Source: a virus
Reading direction: 5' to 3' (one strand)
Virus record (IMG/VR): IMGVR_UViG_3300006162_000012
Coordinates: 1-64,000 of that record
Length of the DNA: 64,000 nucleotides
Positions 6,698 through 15,169 of this stretch are shown piece after piece (within the stretch, counting starts at the first letter, position 1; each line of letters starts with the position of its first letter). The translations under genes and the position numbers were made by a program. Under the pieces are notes generated by a model that ran no database searches, was not told the DNA's origin, and saw nothing but the letters and a program-made list of their open reading frames with translations.

Positions 6698-6960
6698 TTT
6701 GGGCATTCCCCATTGACCCCGCTTCCGCAGATCATCGACGGGATCGGACGCGGCGGTTGCGTAGGATGCGCCAGGACGGGCGAAGGCGTCGGGATAGGCA
6801 AAGGCACCCAGGACGGGAGAACAGGCGCAGGCGGGCCGTTTGCCGCAGTCGTAGGGGCCGCCAGGAGGGAATAGTAGGCCAGCATCGTCGCTTGCCCGAA
6901 AAGAAGGAGCAGAGCGCCGGTCAGGGCGTGGATCACAAATGAGAGCGCCGGGCCGCTCAA
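6694..6960 (-). CDS. Single-pass membrane protein with Pro-rich tail (88 aa)
   Basis: Read from TTG 6960, which overlaps the preceding stop (TTGA) and has GGGAAG eight bases upstream. Residues 5-35 form one long hydrophobic segment, followed by a Pro-rich extended stretch (residues 41-75) and a short tail with two Cys (CGSGVNGEC). One membrane helix plus a Pro-rich region reaching across the periplasm is the layout of an inner-membrane spanin, and the adjacent gene encodes a tiny lipoprotein, so an i-spanin/o-spanin pair is a reasonable but unproven reading. Confidence 0.45.
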   Translation of the reverse strand: MSGPALSFVIHALTGALLLLFGQATMLAYYSLLAAPTTAANGPPAPVLPSWVPLPIPTPSPVLAHPTQPPRPIPSMICGSGVNGECPK

Positions 6961-7088
6961 GGCGCTTGCTTCCCGACAACCTGACTGACGCCGCCCCAAT
7001 AGGCTGAGCCGCCGTTGTGGCCGAAATCGCCAAGGCCGCTGCATCCGGCGACCGTCAGCATGGCGATCATCAAAAGGATCGTGCGCAT
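6957..7088 (-). CDS. Very small lipoprotein, o-spanin candidate (43 aa)
   Basis: ATG 7088 overlaps the preceding TGA. The N-terminus MRTILLMIAMLTVAGC is a lipoprotein signal with lipobox VAGC and lipidated Cys at 16, leaving a mature peptide of 28 residues. Outer-membrane spanin subunits (Rz1-like) are of this size. The membrane/Pro-rich gene that overlaps its stop could be the partner. Confidence 0.5.
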   Translation of the reverse strand: MRTILLMIAMLTVAGCSGLGDFGHNGGSAYWGGVSQVVGKQAP

Positions 7089-7402
7089 CAAAACGACTCC
7101 GAAGGGGCGAAGAAACAATAAATCTGCGTATAGCTCCCGTCCGACCGGACCGCAAAGAACGCCCAATATTCTCCGTCCTGGCTCGGTGACGTTTCGCTGA
7201 ATGGAACCGGCTTCGGATAGCCGTCGATCACATAGCCGAGCGCCGTAACATGGACATGCTCCGCTTGCAGATGGTGAGCGTCGGCCTTGCCGCAGCAATC
7301 CGCCTTGACCCAATCTGGCACCGGCTCGCCATCCGCCCAAAAGTCGTGCGCGGCGGCGGGCGACGCGAGCAGCGCAAGAAGGGCGATGGAGACTCCGCGC
7401 AT
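7088..7402 (-). CDS. Secreted small protein with HDxW start (104 aa)
   Basis: From ATG 7402 the protein opens with a Sec signal (MRGVSIALLALLASPAAA) and probable cleavage before HDFW. The mature part has the pattern HDFWADGxPVPDWVKADCCG, several His (AHHLQAEHVHV), an SQDGEYWAF segment and a C-terminal YCFF. I recall similar small secreted proteins next to tail genes in alphaproteobacterial prophages; their function is not known. The paired Cys and His residues could bind metal or form disulfides in the periplasm. Confidence 0.6.
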   Translation of the reverse strand: MRGVSIALLALLASPAAAHDFWADGEPVPDWVKADCCGKADAHHLQAEHVHVTALGYVIDGYPKPVPFSETSPSQDGEYWAFFAVRSDGSYTQIYCFFAPSESF

Positions 7403-7404
7403 GG

Positions 7405-10400
7405 TCAAAACTCGATCGCAGAGCAATTGAAGTTGTTCAGCGTCGCCGTCCCTCCCGTCGCGGTCAGCCGTTCGTCGACCCAATACGTGACGCCGTTTGA
7501 AAGTCCAGTGACGACGCCACCGTTTGAAAATGGAACCTCGTTTGTCCCTTGCTCCGCAGAGACCGTGCCGAAGCCGGTTCCGGTGGGTGCAGCGCCGTTG
7601 GACGGTGCCGCTCCTGAACCATAATATGCTTGCGCCGTTGAGAAATTCGCCGTCGAATTGTAGAAATTACCATTCAAAAACAGAAGCATTCGTCCTGTTG
7701 TCTTCGGCGTGAATGTGCATGTTGCACCCAGGCCCATCATGACGCCACTTGTGCTGGTGGTCGGTGAAGGATTGCCAGGTGTCGTTTGCAGATAGGCACC
7801 TAAGCCGCCCATATAGGCATGCCCCGCGCTGACGGACGCGAGAAACGGCCCGGCTGATCCCGTTCCAGCGCTCGCGTTTTGGTTCGGGTTGATGAAGTAA
7901 TTGTCCGAACCAACAGACATGCTGATAGCGTTCTGGCCGTTCGATCCCCAATTCCACGACCATGTGCCGCCGATGAATGTATTGTTGATGATCGTGCCGG
8001 ACGAGGCCGTGATGCAGTTCTGGACGACTTCGCAGTCGGTCGCGTTAAAAACGTTGCCGTAATTGTAATCGGTCGAAAAGCCGAGGAAGACCTGCCCGTT
8101 CGACCCGCCAAGCTGCCAATTGCCGAAGGCGACTTTGCGGAATTGAAAGAGGTTGTTCCCGCCTTGCGTGCCAGCGCCCGAGGAGCAATTGAGGTGAAGG
8201 CCAGCGGGCGAATAAACGGCGTTAAACTGAAAGCAGATCGACGACGAGCCGGTGTTGAAGTTCTGGACGACTACGTTGAAGAAAAGCTGTTGGTTCATAT
8301 AGTCGCCGAAATTCGGACGACCGTCTTGAATGCAAGGTCCCGCGACGTTGCACAAAATGTGCATTCCGGCCATGCCGCCGTAGACGACGGAAACGGGCGA
8401 GCCGGGCGTGCCCGACGATCCTTCATACAAGATCGGCGGGTTGGCGGAGTTCGCCTGCATGTCGAGGATCGTTCCCGCTGTGTCTCCCCAGAGCATAATT
8501 CCGTTGTAGAGATTTGGGTTCTGGTCGACGACGATCTGCGCGCCGGACGCCTTCCACGTCCCCGAGGCGAGATAGCAGCTTCGGCCCTGTGAAATGCCTG
8601 CGACGATGCAGGAGTTGATCGCCGCAGAGACGTCAATTGAGTCCGTCCGGCTCAAGCCGTCGGCGATCTGCGAGGACGTCATGAAGTCCGTCGCATAGAG
8701 CGGACGCACGCTCTGCATCTGCCCCAGGTTCGTCGCGACTGCGCCGGTTCCGGTCTGGGTGAATGTCGAGAACGTCGCCGGGAGAGAGCTGATGACCGAC
8801 GCGACGCCCGCCGAACCGGAACCACCGTAAATCTGCGAAGTCGTGGCGGACGGGAGCACTGCTGATAAGGCGCTCGTCAAGACGATGTTGCCGGAGCCTG
8901 AAACTGAAACGCCTAACGCCGCCAAGACACCCGAGCCTGCGCCCGAAAGGTTGCTGACGGCGTAGCCTGTCGTGTTCGCTAGGTTGCCGCTCGAAGGCGT
9001 CCCGAGTGCGCCTGAGTAACCCACGACGCCGTTGTTGTTGTTGAGCGCGAAGCCCAAAGCGTTGGCTACTCCAGACCCTAAGCCGGACACGCCCGTTGAA
9101 ATCGGCAAGCCAGAGACATTGGTCAATGTGCCGCTCGAAGGAGTTCCGAGCGCGCCGCCGTTCTGGACTGCGCCAACGATGCGCGCGTCATTGCCTTGGG
9201 CGGCTGTATTCGAAGAAGCGCCATAAGTGACGGAGATTGCGCCGCTTGAATTGGTGATCGTCGTCCCATCAGGCTTCACGCCGCCCAACGTCGAACTCGT
9301 CGCGGCGGGGAGAGAATATGCCGACGCAAATGCCCCAGAGCCGAGCGAAGAATACGTTGCGAAGCCGCCCGCAGCTCCCGCTGTGTTGCCGAGCGCTGTT
9401 GCGACGCCAGAGCCCAAGCCAGAGATTCCGGAGATCGGGAGGCCAGTTGCGTTTGTAAGAGTTCCGCTCGACGGCGTGCCGAGAGCGCCGCCATTGACGA
9501 GGAAAGAGCCCGCCGATCCGGTGTTGTTGCTTAGCGCTGTCAAAACGCCCGTTCCGGTCGTGGTCCCGCCGACGACGGTTCCGGTTCCGGTGTAATAGGC
9601 GAGCTGTCCGCTCGTTCCGGAAGAGACTGTGCCGCTGCCGCTGCCCGTTCCGCAAGCGCCACCTGCGTCGGTGACGCCGCCAGATCCCCATTGCAAACAA
9701 TGGCCGACCGTGTAGCCGCCCGCCGCCAAGGGGATGCCGCCCGCCGCGTTGGCCGCCGTCGTCAGCGCCGTGCCGACGTTCGCGCCAAGGCCGGTCAGGC
9801 TCGCGACAGGAACGCCGGTGAGCCCTGATCCGGAGCCGTTGAAGCTGGCGCCATAAATCGCGCCGAGCGCGCCGATGCCGCCGTGAACGGTCAATGCACC
9901 AGTGCCGGTCGATGTCGAGGGCGTCGTCGAATCTAAAACCACGCTCTCTGTGGTCGGTGTTACTTGAATCGCATAGGCGCCAGCAATAAGATCATAAAGA
10001 TAAAAGTCGTTCGGATTTGGCCCGCCGAACTCGCCGCCTAAAGCCCAACGTTGCGTGCTTGCATAGCCAAAATTGACCTGCGCGGCGTCGTTGGACGTTT
10101 TCCCATACATATTGATTTGGCTCGTTCCGGACGACGGAGCGATGGTCGCTTGCCCGGTGGCGTTCAACGCCAATAATCCGGAAGGCGCGTTGACAGCGTT
10201 CGACATCGCGCTGATCACGCCTGCGCCGGTTGTCGCTCCGACGACGGTCGTTCCTGAAGAAAGATAATAGGCGATCTGCCCTGCGATGGAGGATGATACC
10301 GTTCCGCCGCCGCCGCCAATCGAACATGCGCCGCCTGCGTCGATCAAATTTCCGTGGCTGTCAAACTGGACGCAATGGCCGTTGGTCAGCGTCCCTATCG

Positions 10401-10683
10401 CGGTCGCATAGGTTGTCGTGTTGCCGGTTGGGACGCCAGTCGTGAACGGCCCGAGGCCATTGGCGAGGACAGGCCCTGTCCCAAATGACGTGCCTCCAGT
10501 TCCTCCGCTTGTTATGGGGAGGGCTGTTCCGTTGCCGAGGACGTCCTGCTTGGACGACCACATCGCGTTCCATTGCGCAGGCGTCGGTTGAAAGCCGTAA
10601 TACCAAGAAGGATTTGACTGCGCGAGCGCATGCCCTCCCAAAAGCAAGCAAGAGGCGATCAGCGCGCGGGCAATCATCTTCAT
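7405..10683 (-). CDS. Large tail fibre/spike with N-terminal signal-like sequence (1092 aa)
   Basis: Residues 1-22 (MKMIARALIASCLLLGGHAL then AQ) look like a cleavable Sec signal, which is surprising for a virion protein. The body is Gly/Ser/Thr-rich and built from repeated fibre modules: two copies of a GHC...DAGGAC-GTVSS unit (about 102-150 and 327-380) and three copies of a GALGTPSSGTLTN-type unit (about 399, 510 and 558), a repeat known from phage tail fibres. From about residue 675 a beta-helix, pectate-lyase-like domain begins (DSIDVSAAINSCI...). The C-terminal 150 residues form a separate beta-rich tip. It probably binds or degrades a surface polysaccharide. Confidence 0.75.
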   Translation of the reverse strand: MKMIARALIASCLLLGGHALAQSNPSWYYGFQPTPAQWNAMWSSKQDVLGNGTALPITSGGTGGTSFGTGPVLANGLGPFTTGVPTGNTTTYATAIGTLTNGHCVQFDSHGNLIDAGGACSIGGGGGTVSSSIAGQIAYYLSSGTTVVGATTGAGVISAMSNAVNAPSGLLALNATGQATIAPSSGTSQINMYGKTSNDAAQVNFGYASTQRWALGGEFGGPNPNDFYLYDLIAGAYAIQVTPTTESVVLDSTTPSTSTGTGALTVHGGIGALGAIYGASFNGSGSGLTGVPVASLTGLGANVGTALTTAANAAGGIPLAAGGYTVGHCLQWGSGGVTDAGGACGTGSGSGTVSSGTSGQLAYYTGTGTVVGGTTTGTGVLTALSNNTGSAGSFLVNGGALGTPSSGTLTNATGLPISGISGLGSGVATALGNTAGAAGGFATYSSLGSGAFASAYSLPAATSSTLGGVKPDGTTITNSSGAISVTYGASSNTAAQGNDARIVGAVQNGGALGTPSSGTLTNVSGLPISTGVSGLGSGVANALGFALNNNNGVVGYSGALGTPSSGNLANTTGYAVSNLSGAGSGVLAALGVSVSGSGNIVLTSALSAVLPSATTSQIYGGSGSAGVASVISSLPATFSTFTQTGTGAVATNLGQMQSVRPLYATDFMTSSQIADGLSRTDSIDVSAAINSCIVAGISQGRSCYLASGTWKASGAQIVVDQNPNLYNGIMLWGDTAGTILDMQANSANPPILYEGSSGTPGSPVSVVYGGMAGMHILCNVAGPCIQDGRPNFGDYMNQQLFFNVVVQNFNTGSSSICFQFNAVYSPAGLHLNCSSGAGTQGGNNLFQFRKVAFGNWQLGGSNGQVFLGFSTDYNYGNVFNATDCEVVQNCITASSGTIINNTFIGGTWSWNWGSNGQNAISMSVGSDNYFINPNQNASAGTGSAGPFLASVSAGHAYMGGLGAYLQTTPGNPSPTTSTSGVMMGLGATCTFTPKTTGRMLLFLNGNFYNSTANFSTAQAYYGSGAAPSNGAAPTGTGFGTVSAEQGTNEVPFSNGGVVTGLSNGVTYWVDERLTATGGTATLNNFNCSAIEF

Positions 10684-10705
10684 GGCGGTTTCCCGAATGG
10701 TCGTT

Positions 10706-11905
10706 TTAAGCGTAAAGGCCGCCCGTCGCGGTCGTTCCGGAGACGCTTCCCGGAAGATACGTCGCGCCGCCGCCGTTTGTTTGGATCAAGGAGTTCAAAT
10801 TCGAGACATAGCGCGTTCCGGTCGCAGAGCCTGCGAACGTGATGTTCGGGCAACGGATCGTCGCGGTTTCCTGACCGTATGCAAAAGTGGTGAATGCCGG
10901 CGTGCCGCTCACGGTGACTGTGATCGCTGTTCCGCTAAGGATCAATCCGCCGTCCGCGACAAGCCAATGATAGGTCGCACTGCCTGCGATCGTGTAGCTG
11001 TTCACCAATGAGACGATGCCGCCGTATTGCGCGGAAATGTGAGCGCTGGTCGTCGCTCCGAACGAAAGGCCTGAGCCGATTTCGGCGATGCCGCCGTATT
11101 GTCCCGTCATGGCGGACGCGGACGCGCCGGTCGAGATCAGCGTCATGTTCGAGAATTGCGCCGTCGCCCCGAAGATGACGTATGCGGTGTTGGTGGAAGA
11201 GGTGAGCGTCGTGCTGCCCGCGCCGGCGCCCGAAAAGATTATCGGGCTGGTGCCGATGTCGCGCTGGCCGGTCAATTTTCCGGAGCACGTCACGTTGGCG
11301 AACGTGCCTGCGCCAATCGAAATCGTGACGATGTAGCTGTTCAAATCTACATTGTTGAAAAGATAATTCCACGCGCCCTGCGGCGTCGCGAACGGATTTC
11401 CGACCGTGCCCGTCCCTGTCGTGTCGTTGCCAGACGTCGTGACATAATAGGTCGTGTTCGCCTGAATGCGCGTGCGCGCGAAAGCGAGATTGGAGAGTGA
11501 GATCGCCGACCAGTTCGCGCCGCTCGCGTCGGGATTTGACGTGTTGTTGTCTGCCGTCGAAAGCCAGTAAAGGCCCGCCGTGGTCGCGGAAGCGATTAAG
11601 GCCCCGTTTGGATAGCCGCCGATGGCGGTCGAGAATGTAGAATCATACTTGATGGGGCCGCCAGCCATATACCATTGTTCGGTCGCCGTCAGCTGATTGA
11701 GAATTCCGTTGAAGTCCTGACCGAACGGAGGCGTGCCGCCGCCGCCCACAGGCAAGAATGTGACGGGCGGAAAACCGTCCGTGAGCGACGCAGCGCCTGC
11801 CGTAATGCCGATCTGGGAGGCTGTCGGGATCGTCCGGATATAGCCGACGCCAGCGCTGGCGCCCCACGGAATGGAGAATTTTGCGGGGATCGATGATGCG
11901 AGCAT
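10706..11905 (-). CDS. Tail fibre with conserved N-terminal attachment domain (399 aa)
   Basis: The first 130 residues carry a pattern common in tail fibres of proteobacterial phages: FSIPWGASAGVGYIRTIP, LTDGFPPVTFLPVGGGGTPP and FGQDFNGILNQLT, then TAIGGYPNGA and DNNTSNPDASGANW. From about residue 150 a right-handed beta-helix-like region follows (YYVTTSGNDTTGTGTVGNPF and rung-like repeats). The N-terminal domain probably docks to the baseplate and the helix acts as receptor-binding or depolymerising shaft. It precedes the larger fibre gene in the operon. Confidence 0.75.
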   Translation of the reverse strand: MLASSIPAKFSIPWGASAGVGYIRTIPTASQIGITAGAASLTDGFPPVTFLPVGGGGTPPFGQDFNGILNQLTATEQWYMAGGPIKYDSTFSTAIGGYPNGALIASATTAGLYWLSTADNNTSNPDASGANWSAISLSNLAFARTRIQANTTYYVTTSGNDTTGTGTVGNPFATPQGAWNYLFNNVDLNSYIVTISIGAGTFANVTCSGKLTGQRDIGTSPIIFSGAGAGSTTLTSSTNTAYVIFGATAQFSNMTLISTGASASAMTGQYGGIAEIGSGLSFGATTSAHISAQYGGIVSLVNSYTIAGSATYHWLVADGGLILSGTAITVTVSGTPAFTTFAYGQETATIRCPNITFAGSATGTRYVSNLNSLIQTNGGGATYLPGSVSGTTATGGLYA

Positions 11906-11923
11906 GGGTTTGGTTCCGCCTGC

Positions 11924-12751
11924 CTAGAGAGTTACGATTGAAGTTGAAACGCCCGCAGGTCGCGGGAGGATGCCCGACTGCTGGACGATGGCCAGCTCGA
12001 CAGGCGTCAATTTGAACTTGAAGTTGTAAGTCATCGTCATAGATCCGAAAGCAGGGATCGATGTGGACGAAAACGGCTCTTGTCCGAACCCATACTCATT
12101 CCCGGCCTCTTGGAAACCGAAGAACAATGTGCTCACAGGAGCGTTGTTGAATTGAGCCTGGCCGAATGTGTAGGCGTTTCCGGACTCCTGAAATCCGAAA
12201 TAGCCGCCGAAGGCGTATCCATCTTGGACATAAGCATTTCCGCGACCTGGGAAGAGCGTGCGTAAGATCGTATTGATTGATTGCGATGAGTCGCTAGAAA
12301 TGTTCGCTGCCGCCTTCGCCAGGATCATGAAGCGGAACGGCGTGTCAGGGACTAAATACACAGTCGTCAGATTGACGCCCTGATAGAAGGTCCCATTGTT
12401 GAAGCCATTGGCGAGGAGGCCGGACTCCTGAAAGCCGAAGTAGCTTGTCGAAGGAACGTTGAGAGCGCGCGAAACGCCGACGATGCGGCCCCAAAGATCG
12501 AGCCCATATCCGAACGCCGTATTGACGTTCCAAATTGAATCATAAAAATTCGACCAAGTCGGCGTTGGATCGAACGCTGAGTCCCAAGACGTGATGATCG
12601 ACGTGAGGATCGGCGAATTTGCGTATTCGCTGAGGATCGTTGTCCAGACATTGAAGAATGCGACGTCCCCAATCGACATGATGCCGATCTGGCCTGTGCC
12701 GACAGAATTGCTTCCTGGGCTGGGCGGAGGCGGATAGGCCGGACCTGTCAT
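11924..12751 (-). CDS. DUF2612-like baseplate protein (275 aa)
   Basis: It resembles the DUF2612 family, which follows baseplate J in many myoviruses and is thought to connect the wedge to the fibres. Residues 25-100 contain the conserved DLWGRIVGVSR core. Three near-identical hairpin units, YFGFQESG (about 104 and 183) and FFGFQEAG (about 209), follow, each continued by a Gly/Phe-rich stretch. The C-terminal helix (LTPVELAIVQQSGILPRPAGV) is typical of the family. It overlaps baseplate J by four bases. Confidence 0.7.
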   Translation of the reverse strand: MTGPAYPPPPSPGSNSVGTGQIGIMSIGDVAFFNVWTTILSEYANSPILTSIITSWDSAFDPTPTWSNFYDSIWNVNTAFGYGLDLWGRIVGVSRALNVPSTSYFGFQESGLLANGFNNGTFYQGVNLTTVYLVPDTPFRFMILAKAAANISSDSSQSINTILRTLFPGRGNAYVQDGYAFGGYFGFQESGNAYTFGQAQFNNAPVSTLFFGFQEAGNEYGFGQEPFSSTSIPAFGSMTMTYNFKFKLTPVELAIVQQSGILPRPAGVSTSIVTL

Positions 12752-14181
12752 AGCGTCGAGACCGCAATATTGGCAGCAGAGATGACGGGGACCTGATTGA
12801 TATTGACGCTCACTTCAAACAAGTTCGCCGCAACGCAGGTGATCGTTTCGCTCGATACGCTCTGCGAATTGCTGATGGTGTACGTCCCCACGCCGCCCGT
12901 TGTTCCAGTCAACTGGTTGATGATCTGCGTTCCCGAGACGATCGCGCCGCCAGCATCGAAGAGAAATTGACCAGCAGCCACAGCGCCGGAAGAGGTCGAA
13001 GACACGGTCAATACTGAAGCAGCGATCGATCCATAGACAACAGCGCCCGGCGCGTTGGTCGAACCGACTTGAAGCGAAACAATCTGCGCCCAAGAGCCGA
13101 GCGCTGTGACGGTCGTGTAATAGCGCGAAGCGAAGAGGATCGTCCCGATCTTGGCGCGTGGAAGTCCGTCGCCGCCCGCGTAAGCGGAGATGATGGCGTT
13201 CTGGATCAGGGCAGCGGCGTTCGCCGGAACTTGCGGGCTCGCGGCGATTACGACCTTCATGGCCGTCTGCAAATTGCTAGGCGTTTGGAACGCGACGGAG
13301 TATGAAGGATAAGGCGCAACATAGCCAGCGCTGGTGTCTTGCACAGTCACATAGGTGTTGCCAGTATAGACGCAGCCTGGAGGCTTGCGCGTCCATATTG
13401 CATAAGCGATCGCCGAAGCTGCGCCGCCCAGGACGCAGACATAAACAGAATTGGCTGAGATGGAAACGCCGCCTGTAGTCACGGCGACATTGCTCGGGTT
13501 GTCGACCACGTAAGCGTCAAGCACGCCTGGAACGCTCAACACTGCTCCCTTAATCGCGCCTAAAGTTCCGAGTGCATTTTGCGCCACCGATTGCTGACGG
13601 CGAATTTCAAAAGCCGAGGACGTCTCTGTGTTGTTGCCGAGCACGCCAGCTGCGACATTCGTGATAGAGTTCCATCCTGGAATCGCTTGGTAAATGATCG
13701 ATAATGCGCCAGCGTTGCAGACCGTCGGTCCTGACAGGACCGCCGCAAAGGAAAGCGTGATGCTGCCGCCGCTCGGAATGGTTCCTGCCTGAGTGCAAAC
13801 ATACTGGTTCCCATTGATATCTTGCGCGAGCGCTCCGACAGGGATCACGACGCCTGCTGCGCCGGTGCAAAGCGCCTGGACGACTGTCGGCGCTGCGCCA
13901 ATGCGTTGAAGAAAATAAATGCGTCCGAGCGCGTCTTGCATCCGCCCGCTAGAAAAGGCCGGATCGACGAGATTGACGTATTGCAGGAAGTAGCTATTGA
14001 CGAGCCCAAGGAGCGCCGTCAGGCTAGTCGCGAGCTGGCCCTGGGGCGTCGCTGGGGAAGGGTTGAGCTGTCCGCCAAAAGCTGCATTGAGGTCAGCATT
14101 CACGCCCGCCAGCACAGCCGCCGACGAAGGCGCGACCGGGCCAGTCGCCGTGAAGGTTAGGGCGGGGACGTTTGTCGCCAT
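12748..14181 (-). CDS. Baseplate J-like wedge protein with inserted beta domain (477 aa)
   Basis: The N-terminal 100 residues (DLNAAFGGQLNPSPATPQGQ and the LQRIGA region) and the central ETSSAFEIRRQQSVAQNALGTLGAIKGAV segment match the baseplate J / gp47 family, which forms the wedge of contractile tails. Residues about 383-449 are an extra Gly/Ser/Thr-rich domain (GSIAASVLTVSS, then GTQIINQLTGTTGGVGTYTI) that also occurs in the sheath, neck and cement proteins of this phage. Start ATG 14181 shares a base with the end of the gp25-like gene. Confidence 0.85.
   Translation of the reverse strand: MATNVPALTFTATGPVAPSSAAVLAGVNADLNAAFGGQLNPSPATPQGQLATSLTALLGLVNSYFLQYVNLVDPAFSSGRMQDALGRIYFLQRIGAAPTVVQALCTGAAGVVIPVGALAQDINGNQYVCTQAGTIPSGGSITLSFAAVLSGPTVCNAGALSIIYQAIPGWNSITNVAAGVLGNNTETSSAFEIRRQQSVAQNALGTLGAIKGAVLSVPGVLDAYVVDNPSNVAVTTGGVSISANSVYVCVLGGAASAIAYAIWTRKPPGCVYTGNTYVTVQDTSAGYVAPYPSYSVAFQTPSNLQTAMKVVIAASPQVPANAAALIQNAIISAYAGGDGLPRAKIGTILFASRYYTTVTALGSWAQIVSLQVGSTNAPGAVVYGSIAASVLTVSSTSSGAVAAGQFLFDAGGAIVSGTQIINQLTGTTGGVGTYTISNSQSVSSETITCVAANLFEVSVNINQVPVISAANIAVSTL
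12835..13035 (-). repeat. Shared virion beta-domain, copy in baseplate J
   Basis: This encodes about 67 residues with the pattern VLTVSS...GQFLFDAGGAIVSGTQI then TGGVGTYTIS. It matches copies in the sheath, neck and cement genes of this phage. Confidence 0.6.
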
Positions 14182-14537
14182 CAGAAAGACGCCACGCTGG
14201 TCGTGCCGGTTTTATTGGTCACTTGAACTTGCCCCATCAAAACTCGGTTGACCCATGAAGTGAAATATACCGAAGCAGCGACTGCGCCCGGCGCGAGCAA
14301 GGCGGCGCGGATCATATAGGCGCGCACAAGGCTCAAGGGCGGATTGTGCCCGAGCACGCTCTGCCAATAAGGGACGCCGCGTCCAGTGTCGTAGTATGCC
14401 TCGCCGACGAACAACTTGATCTCGCACGCCGCATCTTGCGCAATGGCGTAGGGCGCGCTGGCTACGGCGATGTTGCCGCTGATGTCGAGCGCGATGTCCC
14501 ATGCGGCTGTGTCGAGAAGGAGGGATTGGCTGCTCAC
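14181..14537 (-). CDS. gp25/gp46-like baseplate wedge protein (118 aa)
   Basis: A 118-residue protein with the pattern LDISGNIAVASAPYAIAQDAACEIKLFVGEAYYDTGRGVPY, typical of the small lysozyme-fold wedge subunits (gp25/W/DUF2634-like) that sit between the spike and baseplate J genes. It should form part of the inner baseplate. Start ATG 14537 overlaps the spike gene stop. Confidence 0.7.
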   Translation of the reverse strand: MSSQSLLLDTAAWDIALDISGNIAVASAPYAIAQDAACEIKLFVGEAYYDTGRGVPYWQSVLGHNPPLSLVRAYMIRAALLAPGAVAASVYFTSWVNRVLMGQVQVTNKTGTTSVASF

Positions 14538-15169
14538 GCGTAACGCGCCTTGGTGTTGATTGAAGGCCCGGAGATTGTATTCACAAAATCATAGGATCCT
14601 GTCACGCCGTCACCGCCCAGGAAGATGAAATTTCCCGCCTTCGGCTTGATGTAGACCTTGTCAGATTGCATCCGGATGACATTTCCGTTTACGTCGTGGA
14701 TCTCGACGAAGTTAGAGCCGAATTGAATGTACTGAACCGGAGTCGCCGGATTGCTCATCGCGGCGTGATAGACGCCATCTGCGAGATCGTGGCGACGGAA
14801 GGAGCCTGCATTCGACTCTGCGCCGTTATTCGCCTTGAGGGCGGAAATGTCCCTGTCGCTGACGACGAGGTGACCGATGTCGCCGACGACTGGATCGTTG
14901 ATAATGGCGCTACCGCCGCCTTGGTTGCGGGCGACCGGGATGCCGAAGACGGTTCCGTGAGACGAGGCTGTCCCGGTTCCGTCCATCTGCTTAATCATCA
15001 CTTGAACGTCGACTGTCGGCGCAGCGCCGACGCCGCCGCCGTGAACGGCGATAATCTTGACAGGGACGCTCGTGCGCACATGCGAGAGCGCCTGCTGCAC
15101 CAAGAAGTTGATTTGGTGATAAAGGCTCGCGCTGTCCGTTAGTCCGAGCTGTCCGGCGACGCCGCTCAT
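14534..15169 (-). CDS. Baseplate central spike (Gp138/gpV-like, 211 aa)
   Basis: The N-terminal half carries an OB-fold-like pattern (VPVKIIAVHGG, VDVQVMIKQMDG, GIPVARNQGGGSAIINDPVVGDIGHLVVSDRDIS) seen in Gp138/gpV spike proteins. The C-terminal repeats (FVEIHDVNGNVIRMQSDKVYIKPKAGN) suggest a short triple-stranded beta helix. It would form the membrane-puncturing tip below the tube. It overlaps neighbours on both sides by four bases. Confidence 0.75.
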   Translation of the reverse strand: MSGVAGQLGLTDSASLYHQINFLVQQALSHVRTSVPVKIIAVHGGGVGAAPTVDVQVMIKQMDGTGTASSHGTVFGIPVARNQGGGSAIINDPVVGDIGHLVVSDRDISALKANNGAESNAGSFRRHDLADGVYHAAMSNPATPVQYIQFGSNFVEIHDVNGNVIRMQSDKVYIKPKAGNFIFLGGDGVTGSYDFVNTISGPSINTKARYA

